From: Auanema rhodensis
Lineage: Eukaryota > Nematoda > Chromadorea > Rhabditida > Rhabditidae
Assembly (NCBI GenBank): GCA_964057225.1
Contig: OZ059895.1
Coordinates: 16,620,001-16,684,000 of the forward strand
Length of the DNA: 64,000 nucleotides
Reading direction: 5' to 3'
The notes beneath the pieces are model-generated. The model did not search any database. It had not been told where the DNA came from and worked only from the letters and a program-made list of their open reading frames with translations. Made by a program: the position numbers and the translations under genes. Position 1 is the first letter of the stretch, and each line of letters opens with the position of its first letter. Shown in pieces: positions 22,061 through 33,964 of this stretch.

Positions 22061-23501
22061 ATGGAACGTTTGTTTATTTATGGATCAATCACTAATGATC
22101 CTCTATATAACTGCAGGTAAAAGCTTAATATAAGTTTTTTAATCGATATATTGAATGATTAAGTGCTAGAACTCCGGAAATGATCAAACTATCTACAGCT
22201 ACTCCTAATTTACCGTTTGGGATTGGTCTTCTGGTTTTGGGTACTGTTACAGAAGTCAGTAGTTACAAGTTTTTTTTGCTTATAAATTTATGTTTAGTTT
22301 GTTCTATTTCCCTGCATAAAAGTCATGCTTGAACCTACTAACATTGTCTACCCAGCCTATAAGCTTATGACATCTTTGAGCATTTGTGATGTCTTTTCGG
22401 TCATTGGAACTTGTTGCTTGACTGGTGAATCCAAGATTATACTCACCTTTATATATTTAAGACATATACTAATTCAGGAGCATTATCCATCTTTGGGGTC
22501 TCTTTCTGTGATAGCCCTAATATCATATACATGCTAGGATCTATTACTGGAGGTAAGATCTTCTGACATCATTCTGTTTCAACCTCAACAAACCATTTTA
22601 AAGGTCTATGGATTACATCATCTCTTCTTTCATTAGCATTAATTACAAATCGACTAGTTGCTATAGGAAGTGTGAAGTATGTTTGATCTTTAGTCAATAA
22701 ACATCATCTCTCCGATCTCAGAGGTTCCTTACTCAACTATCTATTCAACGGAAAAAGCACATACTTTCTTATAATCGGTGCTGCTCTTATCGGATCTTAT
22801 TATGCAATGCGACGTCATCCTGTAATCCTTCATATAAACCATTTGGTCCCAATTTGGGATCCATTAATTTACCCAAACTCTCTTCATCTTGTAAGTTATA
22901 GCTTTTTAGTGAAAGCTGCCAGATCATCATTATATATTTCTTTAAGTATTTTGATAATTTCCTTCTGTTCAACAATTGCTTCATCGTTAGTTGTACAGCT
23001 ATACTCTACATCGTATTCTGCTTTAAAATTGCCAATACGGTCAGAAAAAACAAAATCGCATCAAACATACAAACCCAAAAATCACGGGTAATCAGAATAC
23101 ATCTGACATTATGGCTTACAACACAACGATTTCAGTTCTTTGCTCAATGTTCCGTTATTGTGGGCTTTAATTGTACTGCTGCAGCTATGTACATCTTGGC
23201 TAGCATTATCAATTTGCCAATTTTTTTACAAGTGTTCGCGGCTTTATCATATCCATTAACTATAAGTAAGTAAACTAATTAAGAAAGAAATTAACCGTCT
23301 GTCTCTGCAGCTGTACCTGCTTATGCATACTTATTCCTCAACAATACCATACGTAATGGAGTTAAAAAGCTCTTCTGTAAAAACAGTGCTCAACATTCTA
23401 CACATGTTTGTTAGTTTCTTTAATCTTTCTTATATATGTATTCCTTTTCTGAAGACGACGTCAAATCTACGGTGGCCGCTAACATGCGAACAATGGAGTA
23501 G
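22061..23501 (+). CDS. Srt-family chemoreceptor 4
   Basis: Ten exons: 22061-22116, 22164-22254, 22298-22424, 22478-22552, 22604-22676, 22722-22890, 22947-23087, 23136-23265, 23311-23409, 23455-23501; 335 residues. Exons 1 to 9 have exactly the same lengths as in Srt genes 1-3, which fixed the TTTAAG acceptor of exon 7 and the GTTAGT donor of exon 9. Landmarks: YKLM in TM2, FCDSPNIIYMLGS, NRLVAI at the end of TM3, WDPLIYPNS in loop 2, LFLNNTIRNG in TM7. The C-terminal tail is short. It is a close relative of the inverted gene at 24023-25530, sharing a 195 bp identical block that crosses an intron. Confidence 0.87.
22849..23043 (+). repeat. Inverted identical block, copy 1 (Srt gene 4 exon 6 to exon 7)
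   Basis: 195 bp identical in inverted orientation to 24489-24683, covering the end of exon 6, all of intron 6 and most of exon 7. Flanking exon parts differ strongly, so it looks like a recent conversion tract. Confidence 0.9.
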
Positions 23502-24022
23502 TACCCGTATAGGTGATTACGTTTAACACGTAAATCATAATTAATTTGAAATTAACTTCAATAAGGAGATAATAAGCTATTATTAAACATGACCTATGAA
23601 TGATATATAAATATATTTAAAATATATGATTAATTAAAATTATTATACTATAATAATATGAAATTATGCAAAATATTTAAATTTGGCACGTTTATACTAC
23701 ATAAAAAATCTGCAACTTCAGAGAATAGCGGAAATGAAAACATATACTATTTTAGGAATGTATTCTTTTCCGATTACTGGAACAGAATATCTTGGTACAA
23801 ACAACAAGTTGTAAATCTCATACTGATTAAAAGTTTTTGGTTTTGCTACACGATATTTAACTCAAATGAGAACACAAAAGTACCAAAGGTATAAGCATGA
23901 AACACTCAAAACTTGAAATACTAAGAACTTGTACTAAACGTGATTACATGATTTCTTTCTAGAGTGGAAAAAAATGAAATGAATCATAATAAACTAAAAT
24001 AATACATTAAAAATTAATTGAA
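23502..24022. other. Spacer between convergent Srt genes 4 and 5
   Basis: AT-rich; open frame 23658-23894 (+) has no recognisable features. Nothing else seen. Confidence 0.4.
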
Positions 24023-25530
24023 TTAGAAACCATGACCATTTTTGCTACTATAATATATTACATCAACAGTACTAGTCTTAGAACGTAAGCAGCAAGCTTT
24101 AAAATTGTTGTGGTTCCTATATTCTTCATAAGCTTGATTATAGGCATGTTTTTGTCCAACACATATTCCAATGACACCTTTACGTATAGTATGATTTAGT
24201 AACAAATACGTATATGTTGGCATAGCTAAATATTAAATAAAAGTTTCATCAAATACGTCAAGTTTATACTTAGTGTTAGAGGATAGACGAAAGCAGAAGC
24301 ATATAGAACTATATCTGATAAACATATTATATTTGCGAGAATGTATATGCAAGCAGACAAAAAGTTCAAACCAACAATAATGCTGCATTGAGCAAAAAAC
24401 TTAAAAGATAAGTATTAACAGGTGTTTGATCAAAGTCATGAAGCAACCCTCAGTCGCTGTTTATGCACATGTGAGCTCCTGTTCTCTGTGACCGTATTGG
24501 CAATTTTAAAGCAGAATACGATGTAGAGTATAGCTGTACAACTAACGATGAAGCAATTGTTGAACAGAAGGAAATTATCAAAATACTTAAAGAAATATAT
24601 AATGATGATCTGGCAGCTTTCACTAAAAAGCTATAACTTACAAGATGAAGAGAGTTTGGGTAAATTAATGGATCCCAAATTGGTGTTAGAAGATGAACAT
24701 GAAATATTGTTGGTGGATGAAATATCATAGAGTACAATGCAATACTAATAGCAATAACGATATAAAAATACACATTCTTTCCATCAAATATAAAATGAAG
24801 TTTAGAATTTCTAAATCAAAGACATTTCCAGCCTTTCGAACATTCATACATCGTTTTACCCTGCAGTTATGCCAATAGCAATCAAACGATTAGCAATGAG
24901 TGCAAGAGAAATCTGAGAAGACATAATCCAAAATCCTCAAGATGATCATTATAAAATACTATCGCATGCGCTTGCATGTTAGTGTGTTTCGAATTTATTA
25001 TTCGAATTTTTTAATTGACAAACCTCCAGAAACGATATTAGCTACATAATTCAAATTAGGCCAATCACAGAAAGATGTCCCAGTGACAGATAATGAACCT
25101 GAAAAGTATATGATTAAGTAATATTAACTTTGATTTTATAAAATTAATGAAGTAATGCTACCATATATACAGCAGACGACGATAATTGAAATCATGTCAC
25201 CGATGCTTAAAGCTGCCATAAGCTTATATGCTGAATGAACAAAGTTATGAGGCGCTAGCATAGCTTTGACGCATAGAAAAAGGAAAAACTGAAAAAGGAA
25301 AAACGAGGTATTTGTTATAATGATAATAAATTATACCTCGGTTACTATACCTATAACTAGAAGAAATGTACCATATGGAATATTAGGAGTAGCTGTAGAT
25401 AGTTTGATCATTTCCGGGGTTCTAGCACTTAATCATTCAATATATCAATTAAAAAACTTATATTAAGCTTTTACCTGCAGTTATATAGAGGATCATTAGT
25501 GATTGATCCATAAATAAGCAAACGTTCCAT
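24023..25530 (-). CDS. Srt-family chemoreceptor 5, opposite orientation
   Basis: Nine exons read leftward: 25530-25475, 25427-25337, 25288-25162, 25098-25024, 24935-24860, 24810-24642, 24585-24448, 24399-24270, 24225-24023; 354 residues. It starts MERLLIYGSITNDPLYNC and keeps TM landmarks YKLM, FCDWPNLNYVANI, NRLIAI, WDPLIYPNS, TYLLLNHTIRKG. Exon 5 is one codon longer and exon 7 one codon shorter than in the + copies. The last intron of the other family members is absent: exon 9 continues straight into the cytoplasmic tail. The first 150 bp (exon 1, intron 1, start of exon 2) differ at only three sites from gene 4. No stops or broken sites, so probably functional. Confidence 0.86.
24489..24683 (-). 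repeat. Inverted identical block, copy 2 (Srt gene 5)
   Basis: Counterpart of 22849-23043; see there. Confidence 0.9.
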
Positions 25531-26308
25531 TACTATTGATAACACAAGAATAAAAGTGTATTAAGTTGTAACTTTAAAAACACTGTATGTAAATTCAGAA
25601 GAAATATACCAACTACAATTGAGCATAATTTCCAACTACAATTATATTACGAAATTAGAACTATATGTAAACTCAAACGAATACTATTCTTGTTATATAG
25701 GAACCATATGATACACTATAAAAACATATATATTTAAAAAAAAACATGTTATTTGATATAATTCTGATCATTAGTACCCATAACTGTATGTAAGTGCTAG
25801 CTAAGAAAATCAGAATAATAATATTTATCCGATACTTACATTAATCAATAAAAAAGATGAAACATCATCAGAAGGATATAAATATAATACAAAATTAAAT
25901 TATTGGATAGAATATGAATAGTTCAAAGTTATACAACAATTATTCCCAAATATGCTAATTTATTTTTCGTTATTGTAGGTCGACAGGAGTAAACTTATAA
26001 GAATAAATTCACGTAGATTTCACGGGTTTGAACATTATTTTAAAATTTAATTTACAGATAATCGGCTGTTCTCATTTCGAAGTGGAATTTGGAAATGAGG
26101 AATTCAAAACAAATCATACAATTTGAGAATTACGAATTTCGAATTAGAAGAAATGTGTGGAAAGGATAAAAACAGCTTCTCGTCTTATATGTTTAGTAAA
26201 TAGTAATATCTAATTTAATGAAACATAATAATCTAAGATAAACAAATATTTTGTTATGTATTCTTTTATTTAAAATTTTAATATTCATTCATTCATATAA
26301 TTTCATGA
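25531..26308. other. Intergenic between Srt gene 5 and the exon-array gene
   Basis: AT-rich, no supported gene. It includes the upstream region of Srt gene 5 and the 3' flank of the array gene. Confidence 0.4.
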
Positions 26309-29300
26309 TTATTTCTGACGATACCAGTTGTCCCAGGATCGACTGCCTAACAGAAAAAAAAGAGAATTAATTTGAGCATTTCCCGAACTAACCTCCCATT
26401 GATTTTTCGCCAAAATCAGATCCGTCATCGAAAAGAGCTCTAGCATTCGGACGCAACGCTTGCGAACCTATGAATCGAATATTCGAAAAATTATATAAAT
26501 TCAAACTGACCACTTGCTGAAATTCCCATAGGCAAATTTCCAATGGAAAATGTTCCGCCATTCATTGGTTGCTGTTTAGTTACTTCAAAAATTAAAATTG
26601 TTTGAATTCAAGAAACAAGCAATCAGAGCTTACCACTTCCTGACATTCCCATAGGCAAATTTCCAACGGTAAGAGTTCCACTCTTTCTATTTTTCTGTCC
26701 ATTTACTTAAAAATTAAAAATGTTTGAATTCAGAAACTTGATGAATCAGTGAAATAAGGAATCAGAACTTACCACTTCCTTGGATTTCCATAGGCAGATT
26801 TCCAATGGAAAATGTTCCGCCATTCATAAGTTGCTGTTCATTTGCTTAAAAATTAAAAATGTTTGATTAAAGGAACTTGATGAATCAGTGAAATAAGGAA
26901 TCAGAACTTACCACTTCCTTGAATTTCGATAGGCAGATTTCCAACGGTAAATGTTCCACTCTTTGTAGAGCCAGATCCTACATATTTAAAGTTAATATCG
27001 AAATATGGATTAGAAGAATTAAAGTTTCTAACTTACCTTTTACTTCTCCTTTAGCGAAAGATTCAGCAATCTGCTTACGTAATTCAGGAGTAACCTCTCC
27101 CATGAAATTTGGAATGTACTGCTGTTCATTTACTTAAAAATTAAAATTGTTTGAATTCAGAAACTTGATGAATCAGTGAAATAAGGAATCAGAACTTACC
27201 ACTTCCTTGGATTTCCATAGGCAGATTTCCAACGGTAAATGTTCCACTCTTTGTAGAGCCAGATCCTACATATTTAAAGTTAATATCGAAATATGGATTA
27301 GAAGAATTAAAAATTCTAACTTACCTTTTACTTCTCCTTTAGCGAAAGATTCAGCAATCTGCTTACGTAATTCAGGAGTAACCTCTCCCATGAAATTTGG
27401 AATGTACTGCTGTTCATTTACTTAAAAATTAAAAATATTTGAATTCAGAAACTTGATGAATCAGTGAAATAAGGAATCAGAACTTACCACTTCCTTGAAT
27501 TTCGATAGGCAGATTTCCAACGGTAAATGTTCCACTCTTTGTAGAGCCAGACCCTACATATTTAAAGTTAATATCGAAATATGGATTAGAAGAATTAAAA
27601 ATTCTAACTTACCTTTTACTTCTCCTTTAGCGAAAGATTCAGCAATCTGCTTACGTAATTCAGGAGTAACCTCTCCCATGAAATTTGGAATGTACTGCTG
27701 TTCATTTACTTAAAAATTAAAATTGTTTGAATTCAGAAACTTGATGAATCAGTGAAATAAGGAATCAGAACTTACCACTTCCTTGAATTTCGATAGGCAG
27801 ATTTCCAACGGTAAATGTTCCACCATTAGTATGATGCTGTCCATTTACTTAAAAATTTAAAATGTTTGAATTCAGAAACTTGATGAATCAGTGAAATAAG
27901 AAATCAGAACTTACCACTTCCTTGGATTTCCATAGGCAGATTTCCAACGGTAAATGTTCCACCATTGATAGGTTGCTGTCCATTTACTTAAAAATTTAAA
28001 ATGTTTGAATTCAGAAACTTGATGAATCAGTGAAATAAGAAATCAGAACTTACCACTTCCTGGAATTCCAATAGGCAGATTTCCAATGTTAGGTCTTCCA
28101 CCATTGGTATGATGCTGTCCATTTACTTAAAAATTAAAAATGTTTGAATTCAGAAACTTGATGAATCAGTGAAATAAGAAATCAGAACTTACCACTTCCT
28201 TGGATTTCCATAGGCAGATTTCCAACGGTAAATGTTCCACCATTGATAGGTTGCTGTCCATTTACTTAAAAATTTAAAATGTTTGAATTCAGAAACTTGA
28301 TGAATCAGTGAAATAAGGAATCAGAACTTACCACTTCCTTGAATTTCCATAGGCAGATTTCCAATGTCAGGTCTTCCACCATTAGTATGATGCTGTCCAT
28401 TTACTTAAAAATTTAAAATATTTGAATTCAGAAACTTGATGAATCAGTGAAATAAGGAATCAGAACTTACCACTTCCTGGAATTCCAATAGGCAGATTTC
28501 CAATGTCAGGTCTTCCACCATTGGTATGATGCTGTCCATTTACTTAAAAATTTAAAATATTTGAATTCAGAAACTTGATGAATCAGTGAAATAAGAAATC
28601 AGAACTTACCACTTCCTTGGATTTCCATAGGCAGATTTCCAACGGTAAATGTTCCACCATTGATAGGTTGCTGTTCATTTGCTTAAAAATTTAAAATGTT
28701 TGAATTCAGAAACTTGATGAATCAGTGAAATAAGGAATCAGAACTTACCACTTCCTGGAATTCCAATAGGCAGATTTCCAATGTCAGGTCTTCCACCATT
28801 GGTATGATGCTGTCCATTTACTTAAAAATTAAAAATGTTGGAATTCAGAAACTTGATGAATCAGTGAAATAAGGAATCAGAACTTACCACTTCCTTGAAT
28901 TTCGATAGGCAGATTTCCAACGGTAAATGTTCCACCATTGATAGGTTGCTGTTCATTTGCTTAAAAATTTAAAATGTTTGAATTCAGAAACTTGATGAAT
29001 CAGTGAAATAAGGAATCAGAACTTACCACTTCCTGGAATTCCAATAGGCAGATTTCCAATGTCAGGTCTTCCACCATTGGTATGATGCTGTCCATTTACT
29101 TAAAAATTAAAAATGTTTGAAATCAGAAACTTGATGAATCAGTGAAATAAGAAATCAGAACTTACCACTTCCTGGAATTCCAATAGGCAGATTTCCAATG
29201 TCAGGTCTTCCACCATTAGTATGATGCTGTCCATTTACTTAAAAATTTAAAATATTTGAATTCAGAAACTTGATGAATCAGTGAAATAAGGAATCAGAAC

Positions 29301-32300
29301 TTACCACTTCCTTGAATTTCCATAGGCAGATTTCCAACGGTAAATGTTCCACCATTGATAGGTTGCTGTTCATTTGCTTAAAAATTTAAAATGTTTGAAT
29401 TCAGAAACTTGATGAATCAGTGAAATAAGGAATCAGAACTTACCACTTCCTGGAATTCCAATAGGCAGATTTCCAATGTCAGGTCTTCCACCATTGGTAT
29501 GATGCTGTCCATTTACTTAAAAATTAAAAATGTTTGAAATCAGAAACTTGATGAATCAGTGAAATAAGGAATCAGAACTTACCACTTCCTTGAATTTCCA
29601 TAGGCAGATTTCCAACGGTAAATGTTCCACCATTGATAGGTTGCTGTCCATTTACTTAAAAATTTAAAATGTTTGAATTCAGAAACTTGATGAATCAGTG
29701 AAATAAGAAATCAGAACTTACCACTTCCTGGAATTCCAATAGGCAGATTTCCAATGTTAGGTCTTCCACCATTGGTATGATGCTGTCCATTTACTTAAAA
29801 ATTAAAAATGTTTGAATTCAGAAACTTGATGAATCAGTGAAATAAGAAATCAGAACTTACCACTTCCTTGAATTTCGATAGGCAGATTTCCAACGGTAAA
29901 TGTTCCACCATTGATAGGTTGCTGTTCATTTGCTTAAAAATTTAAAATGTTTGAATTCAGAAACTTGATGAATCAGTGAAATAAGAAATCAGAACTTACC
30001 ACTTCCTGGAATTCCAATAGGCAGATTTCCAATGTTAGGTCTTCCACCATTGGTATGATGCTGTCCATTTACTTAAAAATTTAAAATTTTTGAATTCAGA
30101 TACTTGATGAATCAGTGAAATAAGAAATCAGAACTTACCACTTCCTGGAATTCCAATAGGCAGATTTCCAATGTCAGGTCTTCCACCATTGGTATGATGC
30201 TGTCCATTTACTTAAAAATTAAAAATGTTGGAATTCAGAAACTTGATGAATCAGTGAAATAAGGAATCAGAACTTACCACTTCCTTGAATTTCCATAGGC
30301 AGATTTCCAACGGTAAATGTTCCTCCATTGATAGGTTGCTGTTCATTTGCTTAAAAATTTAAAATGTTTGAATTCAGAAACTTGATGAATCAGTGAAATA
30401 AGAAATCAGAACTTACCACTTCCTGGAATTCCAATAGGCAGATTTCCAATGTTAGGTCTTCCACCATTGGTATGATGCTGTCCATTTACTTAAAAATTAA
30501 AAATGTTGGAATTCAGAAACTTGATGAATCAGTGAAATAAGGAATCAGAACTTACCACTTCCTTGAATTTCCATAGGCAGATTTCCAACGGTAAATGTTC
30601 CACCATTGGTATGATGCTGTCCATTTACTTAAAAATTAAAAATGTTTGAATTCAGAAACTTGATGAATCAGTGAAATAAGAAATCAGAACTTACCACTTC
30701 CTGGAATTCCGATAGGCAGATTTCCAATGTTAGGTCTTCCACCATCGGTATGATGCTGTCCATTTACTTAAAAATTAAAAATGTTGGAATTCAGAAACTT
30801 GATGAATCAGTGAAATAAGGAATCAGAACTTACCACTTCCTTGAATTTCCATAGGCAGATTTCCAACGGTAAATGTTCCACCATTGGTATGATGCTGTCC
30901 ATTTACTTAAAAATTTAAAATGTTTGAATTCAGAAACTTGATGAATCAGTGAAATACGAAATCAGAACTTACCACTTCCTTGGATTTCCATAGGCAGATT
31001 TCCAACGGTAAATGTTCCACCATTGGTGTGATGCTGTCCATTTACTTAAAAATTAAAAATATTTGAATTCAGAAACTTGAAGAAACGGTGAAATAAGGAA
31101 TCAGAACTTACCACTTCCTTGAATTTCCATAGGCAGATTTCCAACGGTAAATGTTCCACCATTGGTATGATGCTGTCCATTTACTTAAAAATTTAAAATA
31201 TTTGAATTCAGAAACTTGAAGAAACGGTGAAATAAGGAATCAGAACTTACCACTTCCTTGAATTTCCATAGGCAGATTTCCAATGGAAAATGTTCCGCCA
31301 TTCATAAGTTGCTGTTCATTTGCTTAAAAATTAAAAATGTTTGAATTCATGAAACAAGCAATCCGAGATTACCACTTCCTGCTAGTCGTACAGGTAAATT
31401 TCCAACGGTATGAGTTCCACTCTTTCTATTTTGCTGTCCATTTACTTAAAAATTAAAAATGTTTGAATTCAAAAACTTGATGAATCAGAACTTACCACTT
31501 CCTTGAATTTCCATAGGCAGATTTCCAATGGAAAATGTTCCGCCATTCATAAGTTTCTGTTCATTTGCTTAAAAATTTAAAATGTTTGAATTCATGAAAC
31601 AAGCAATCAGTGATTACCACTTCCTGCTAGTCGTACAGGTAAATTTCCAACGGTATGAGTTCCACTCTTTCTATTTTGCTGTCCATTTACTTAAAAATTA
31701 AAAATGTTTGAATTCAAAAACTTGATGAATCAGAACTTACCACTTCCTTGAATTTCCATAGGCAGATTTCCAATGGAAAATGTTCCGCCATTCATAAGTT
31801 GCTGTTCATTTACTTAAAAATGAAAAATGTTTGAATTCATGAAACAAGCAATCCGAGCTTACCACTTCCAGAAATTCCCATAGGCAAATTTCCAACGGTA
31901 AGAGTTCCACTCTTTCTATTTTGCTGTCCATTTACTTAAAAATTAAAAATGTTTGAATTCAAAAACTTGATGAATCAGAGAAATAGAGAATCCGAACTTA
32001 CCACTTCCTTGTAAGTTTATACTTCTAGCCTTTCTTCTAGATCCAAGAAGACTGGCAATAGGGTCTAGAAATATATTATAGAAGCACAGCAACTATTTAT
32101 ACAATACCTCCAGCAAGAGAAGAGAAAGGTGAAACATTAGTAACGGTACCAGACGAGGGATCAGTTCCAAACTCCCATACACCACCAAAAGACGAACCTA
32201 CATATTTAATAATTGCGTAAACTGATAAATTTGTTCAGACCTATGCTGAATCCATTAGGTGAGGAACCATAACCGACTCCACCTCCAAAGTGGCTGTTTG

Positions 32301-32754
32301 AGTATCCATCTTCAGTCTGAACTGAATGGCTGACAGCAGTTCCTGTCCCATCGGTTATAGGAATTGCTGATAGAAAGTCATCGAAAAATGGAAGATGTGG
32401 AACGAATGGAAGATCTGGCATTCCGCCGCCTGTAGCAGAACCCATATTAACGGTGCCAAATGAGTTAGGGATCAAGGGAGTTCCATCAGGTCCGAACTTG
32501 TAGTCGGTAACAGTGGCTTCATAGCTACCTTGACCAGAACTAGGAACTCCAGCATAATTTGTAGTTTCTAAGGATGTAACAGGCAATATACGTCGGTGGT
32601 TATATGAATTGAACGGAATACCATGCTATAATAAGAAAAACTAGTATAATTTAGGACATTAAAAATGTTTAGAATGTTGTCCTAATACAAAAAAATCGAA
32701 ATAACTAACCGTGCATGACAATGCCGATAGCAAAATCAGCGCTTCTGCCTTCAT
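26309..32754 (-). CDS. Secreted repeat protein encoded by a large exon-intron array
   Basis: Exon 1 (32754-32710) encodes a signal peptide, MKAEALILLSALSCT. Exon 2 (32625-32241) is unique and Gly/Ser/Pro-rich, with FGTVNMGSATGGG. The following two short exons end in a basic RRKAR furin-like site. Then about 37 exons of some 72 nt, each with phase-1 borders, encode 24-residue repeats with a GNLP core ending in IPGS, IQGS or ISGS. The introns between them (about 67 nt, GTAAGTTCTGAT at the donor, TTTAAG at the acceptor) are nearly identical. Three extra longer exons (VTPELRKQIAESFAKGEVK-type) sit in the 288 bp units at 26.9-27.7 kb. The end is unique: exon at about 26457-26391, then the last exon with SRSWDNWYRQK and TAA. 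Roughly 1100-1250 residues in total. The repeats have no Cys and no transmembrane segments, so a secreted structural or surface protein is likely; I do not recognise the family. Confidence 0.8.
26500..31920 (-). repeat. Tandem array of about 37 exon-intron units, period about 139 bp
   Basis: The string CTTACCACTTCC (donor end on the minus strand) recurs with a spacing of about 139 bp from 26.6 to 31.9 kb, about 37 times. Two main exon types alternate: one gives GNLPMEIQGS after NGGTFTV, the other gives GNLPIGIPGS after NGGRP. Units at the two edges (31.2-31.9 kb and 26.5-26.9 kb) are shorter, about 122-139 bp, and more diverged, as expected in arrays that grow from the centre. Confidence 0.93.
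26908..27772 (-). repeat. Three 288-bp two-exon units
   Basis: Three consecutive copies (offset 288 bp: 26919, 27207, 27495) that each contain one GNLP exon and one longer exon with the Lys/Glu-rich sequence ELRKQIAESFAKGEV. They differ from each other at only a few positions. Confidence 0.92.
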
Positions 32755-33964
32755 TACTGCATGAGAAGAACTGAGCTCTCTCACTTATATACAGTTATCA
32801 ACATAAAAACATTTTTTATCTGTTTAGGCTATTTACAAACCTTACGAAGCATTTTCGACCATAAACAACATGTCATCTGTTTTGATTCAGAACAAGCAAG
32901 AACACAGCTCCGCAAAGTACGTAAAATAGCGAGATTTGGTTGTATTTAAATATTCAAATATTTGATGGTAATACAAAATTTTTAAGAAAGACAGTCAATA
33001 TTGTGATTTGACTGGAGAATAGTCCAGAAGATGTGTTGAAAACAATCCATCATATTATTATTATTATCTTTTTCTCTATTAAAAATTCTGTAATTAAAAA
33101 CTTAACTTAGTTTATGTGTATCTCTTTCTATATGACATGAATAATAGGATATCTTTCTCCTTTTTTTCATTCGTATTTTCAAAAAAATGGTATTATTACC
33201 ACTTCTTATCATTATCATATCAGAGCTTTCATCATAATGGTTTTTAAGAAAACAGTTCTTGTGATAATTTGAAAATGCTTGTTATGACTTTTTCAGGTTT
33301 GCTGCTTTAAGTGAGTTTTTTGCTGAAATTTTATGCTTTTTTATTTCAAATTACGACCTAATGATGCAATATTGAAGTTTAAGCAATCACCTGAAATCAT
33401 TATCTTTCAGTCAGAGCAACACAGAAAAAAACAGAAAGAAAACTATGCAGATTTGTGTTTGGATCGTTTCATGTATAAGTTACTCTTATATTAGCAGAAA
33501 AGCATACATTGATCTAATCTAATGATCTATCAGTCGTTACAATAAGAAATCTATAGAAAATACAGAATAAATATCCCGCATCACATGAGATATTCTCATG
33601 AAATTTATAACAAAATAAACGAAAAAATCACTCTATTTTCAACTTAATTTTCTGGAGAATTGGCACATTTTAGTAACTACTTTAAGAACTTGGTTATGTT
33701 TTTGAATCATTCAGCCATCTCAGTTTTGGATAGCTTGATTAACGGGAATTATCGTAAATTTCTAAATTGTTTTTCAATCTAGTCACACTGCTAGAGAGCT
33801 AATCATTCCTCACAATCTTCGTGTACTGGTTCTATCTGCATACTATATAAGGGAATGTATAGGATTAGAACATTACAGAGCTAAACCAGCTTCTTCAAGG
33901 TTTGTTATTTCTCATTTCATTGCCCGCATTCAAAATCTGTTCATCTAACTATTATATTATTCAG
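32755..33964. promoter_or_regulatory. Divergent promoter region between repeat protein and collagen
   Basis: About 1.2 kb separates two divergently transcribed secreted-protein genes. A TATATAA lies at 33844-33850, some 115 bp before the collagen ATG. The sequence GTTTGTTATTTC to TTATTCAG (33900-33964) directly before that ATG looks like a 5'-leader intron or trans-splice outron. ORF 32761-32949 on + is not supported as a gene. Confidence 0.5.

Noticed and set aside
26500-31920. CRISPR-like array or plain minisatellite
   Set aside because: Each unit keeps an open phase-1 exon with donor and acceptor and is flanked by a signal-peptide exon and a unique C-terminal exon, which fits a coding array; the host is also a eukaryote.
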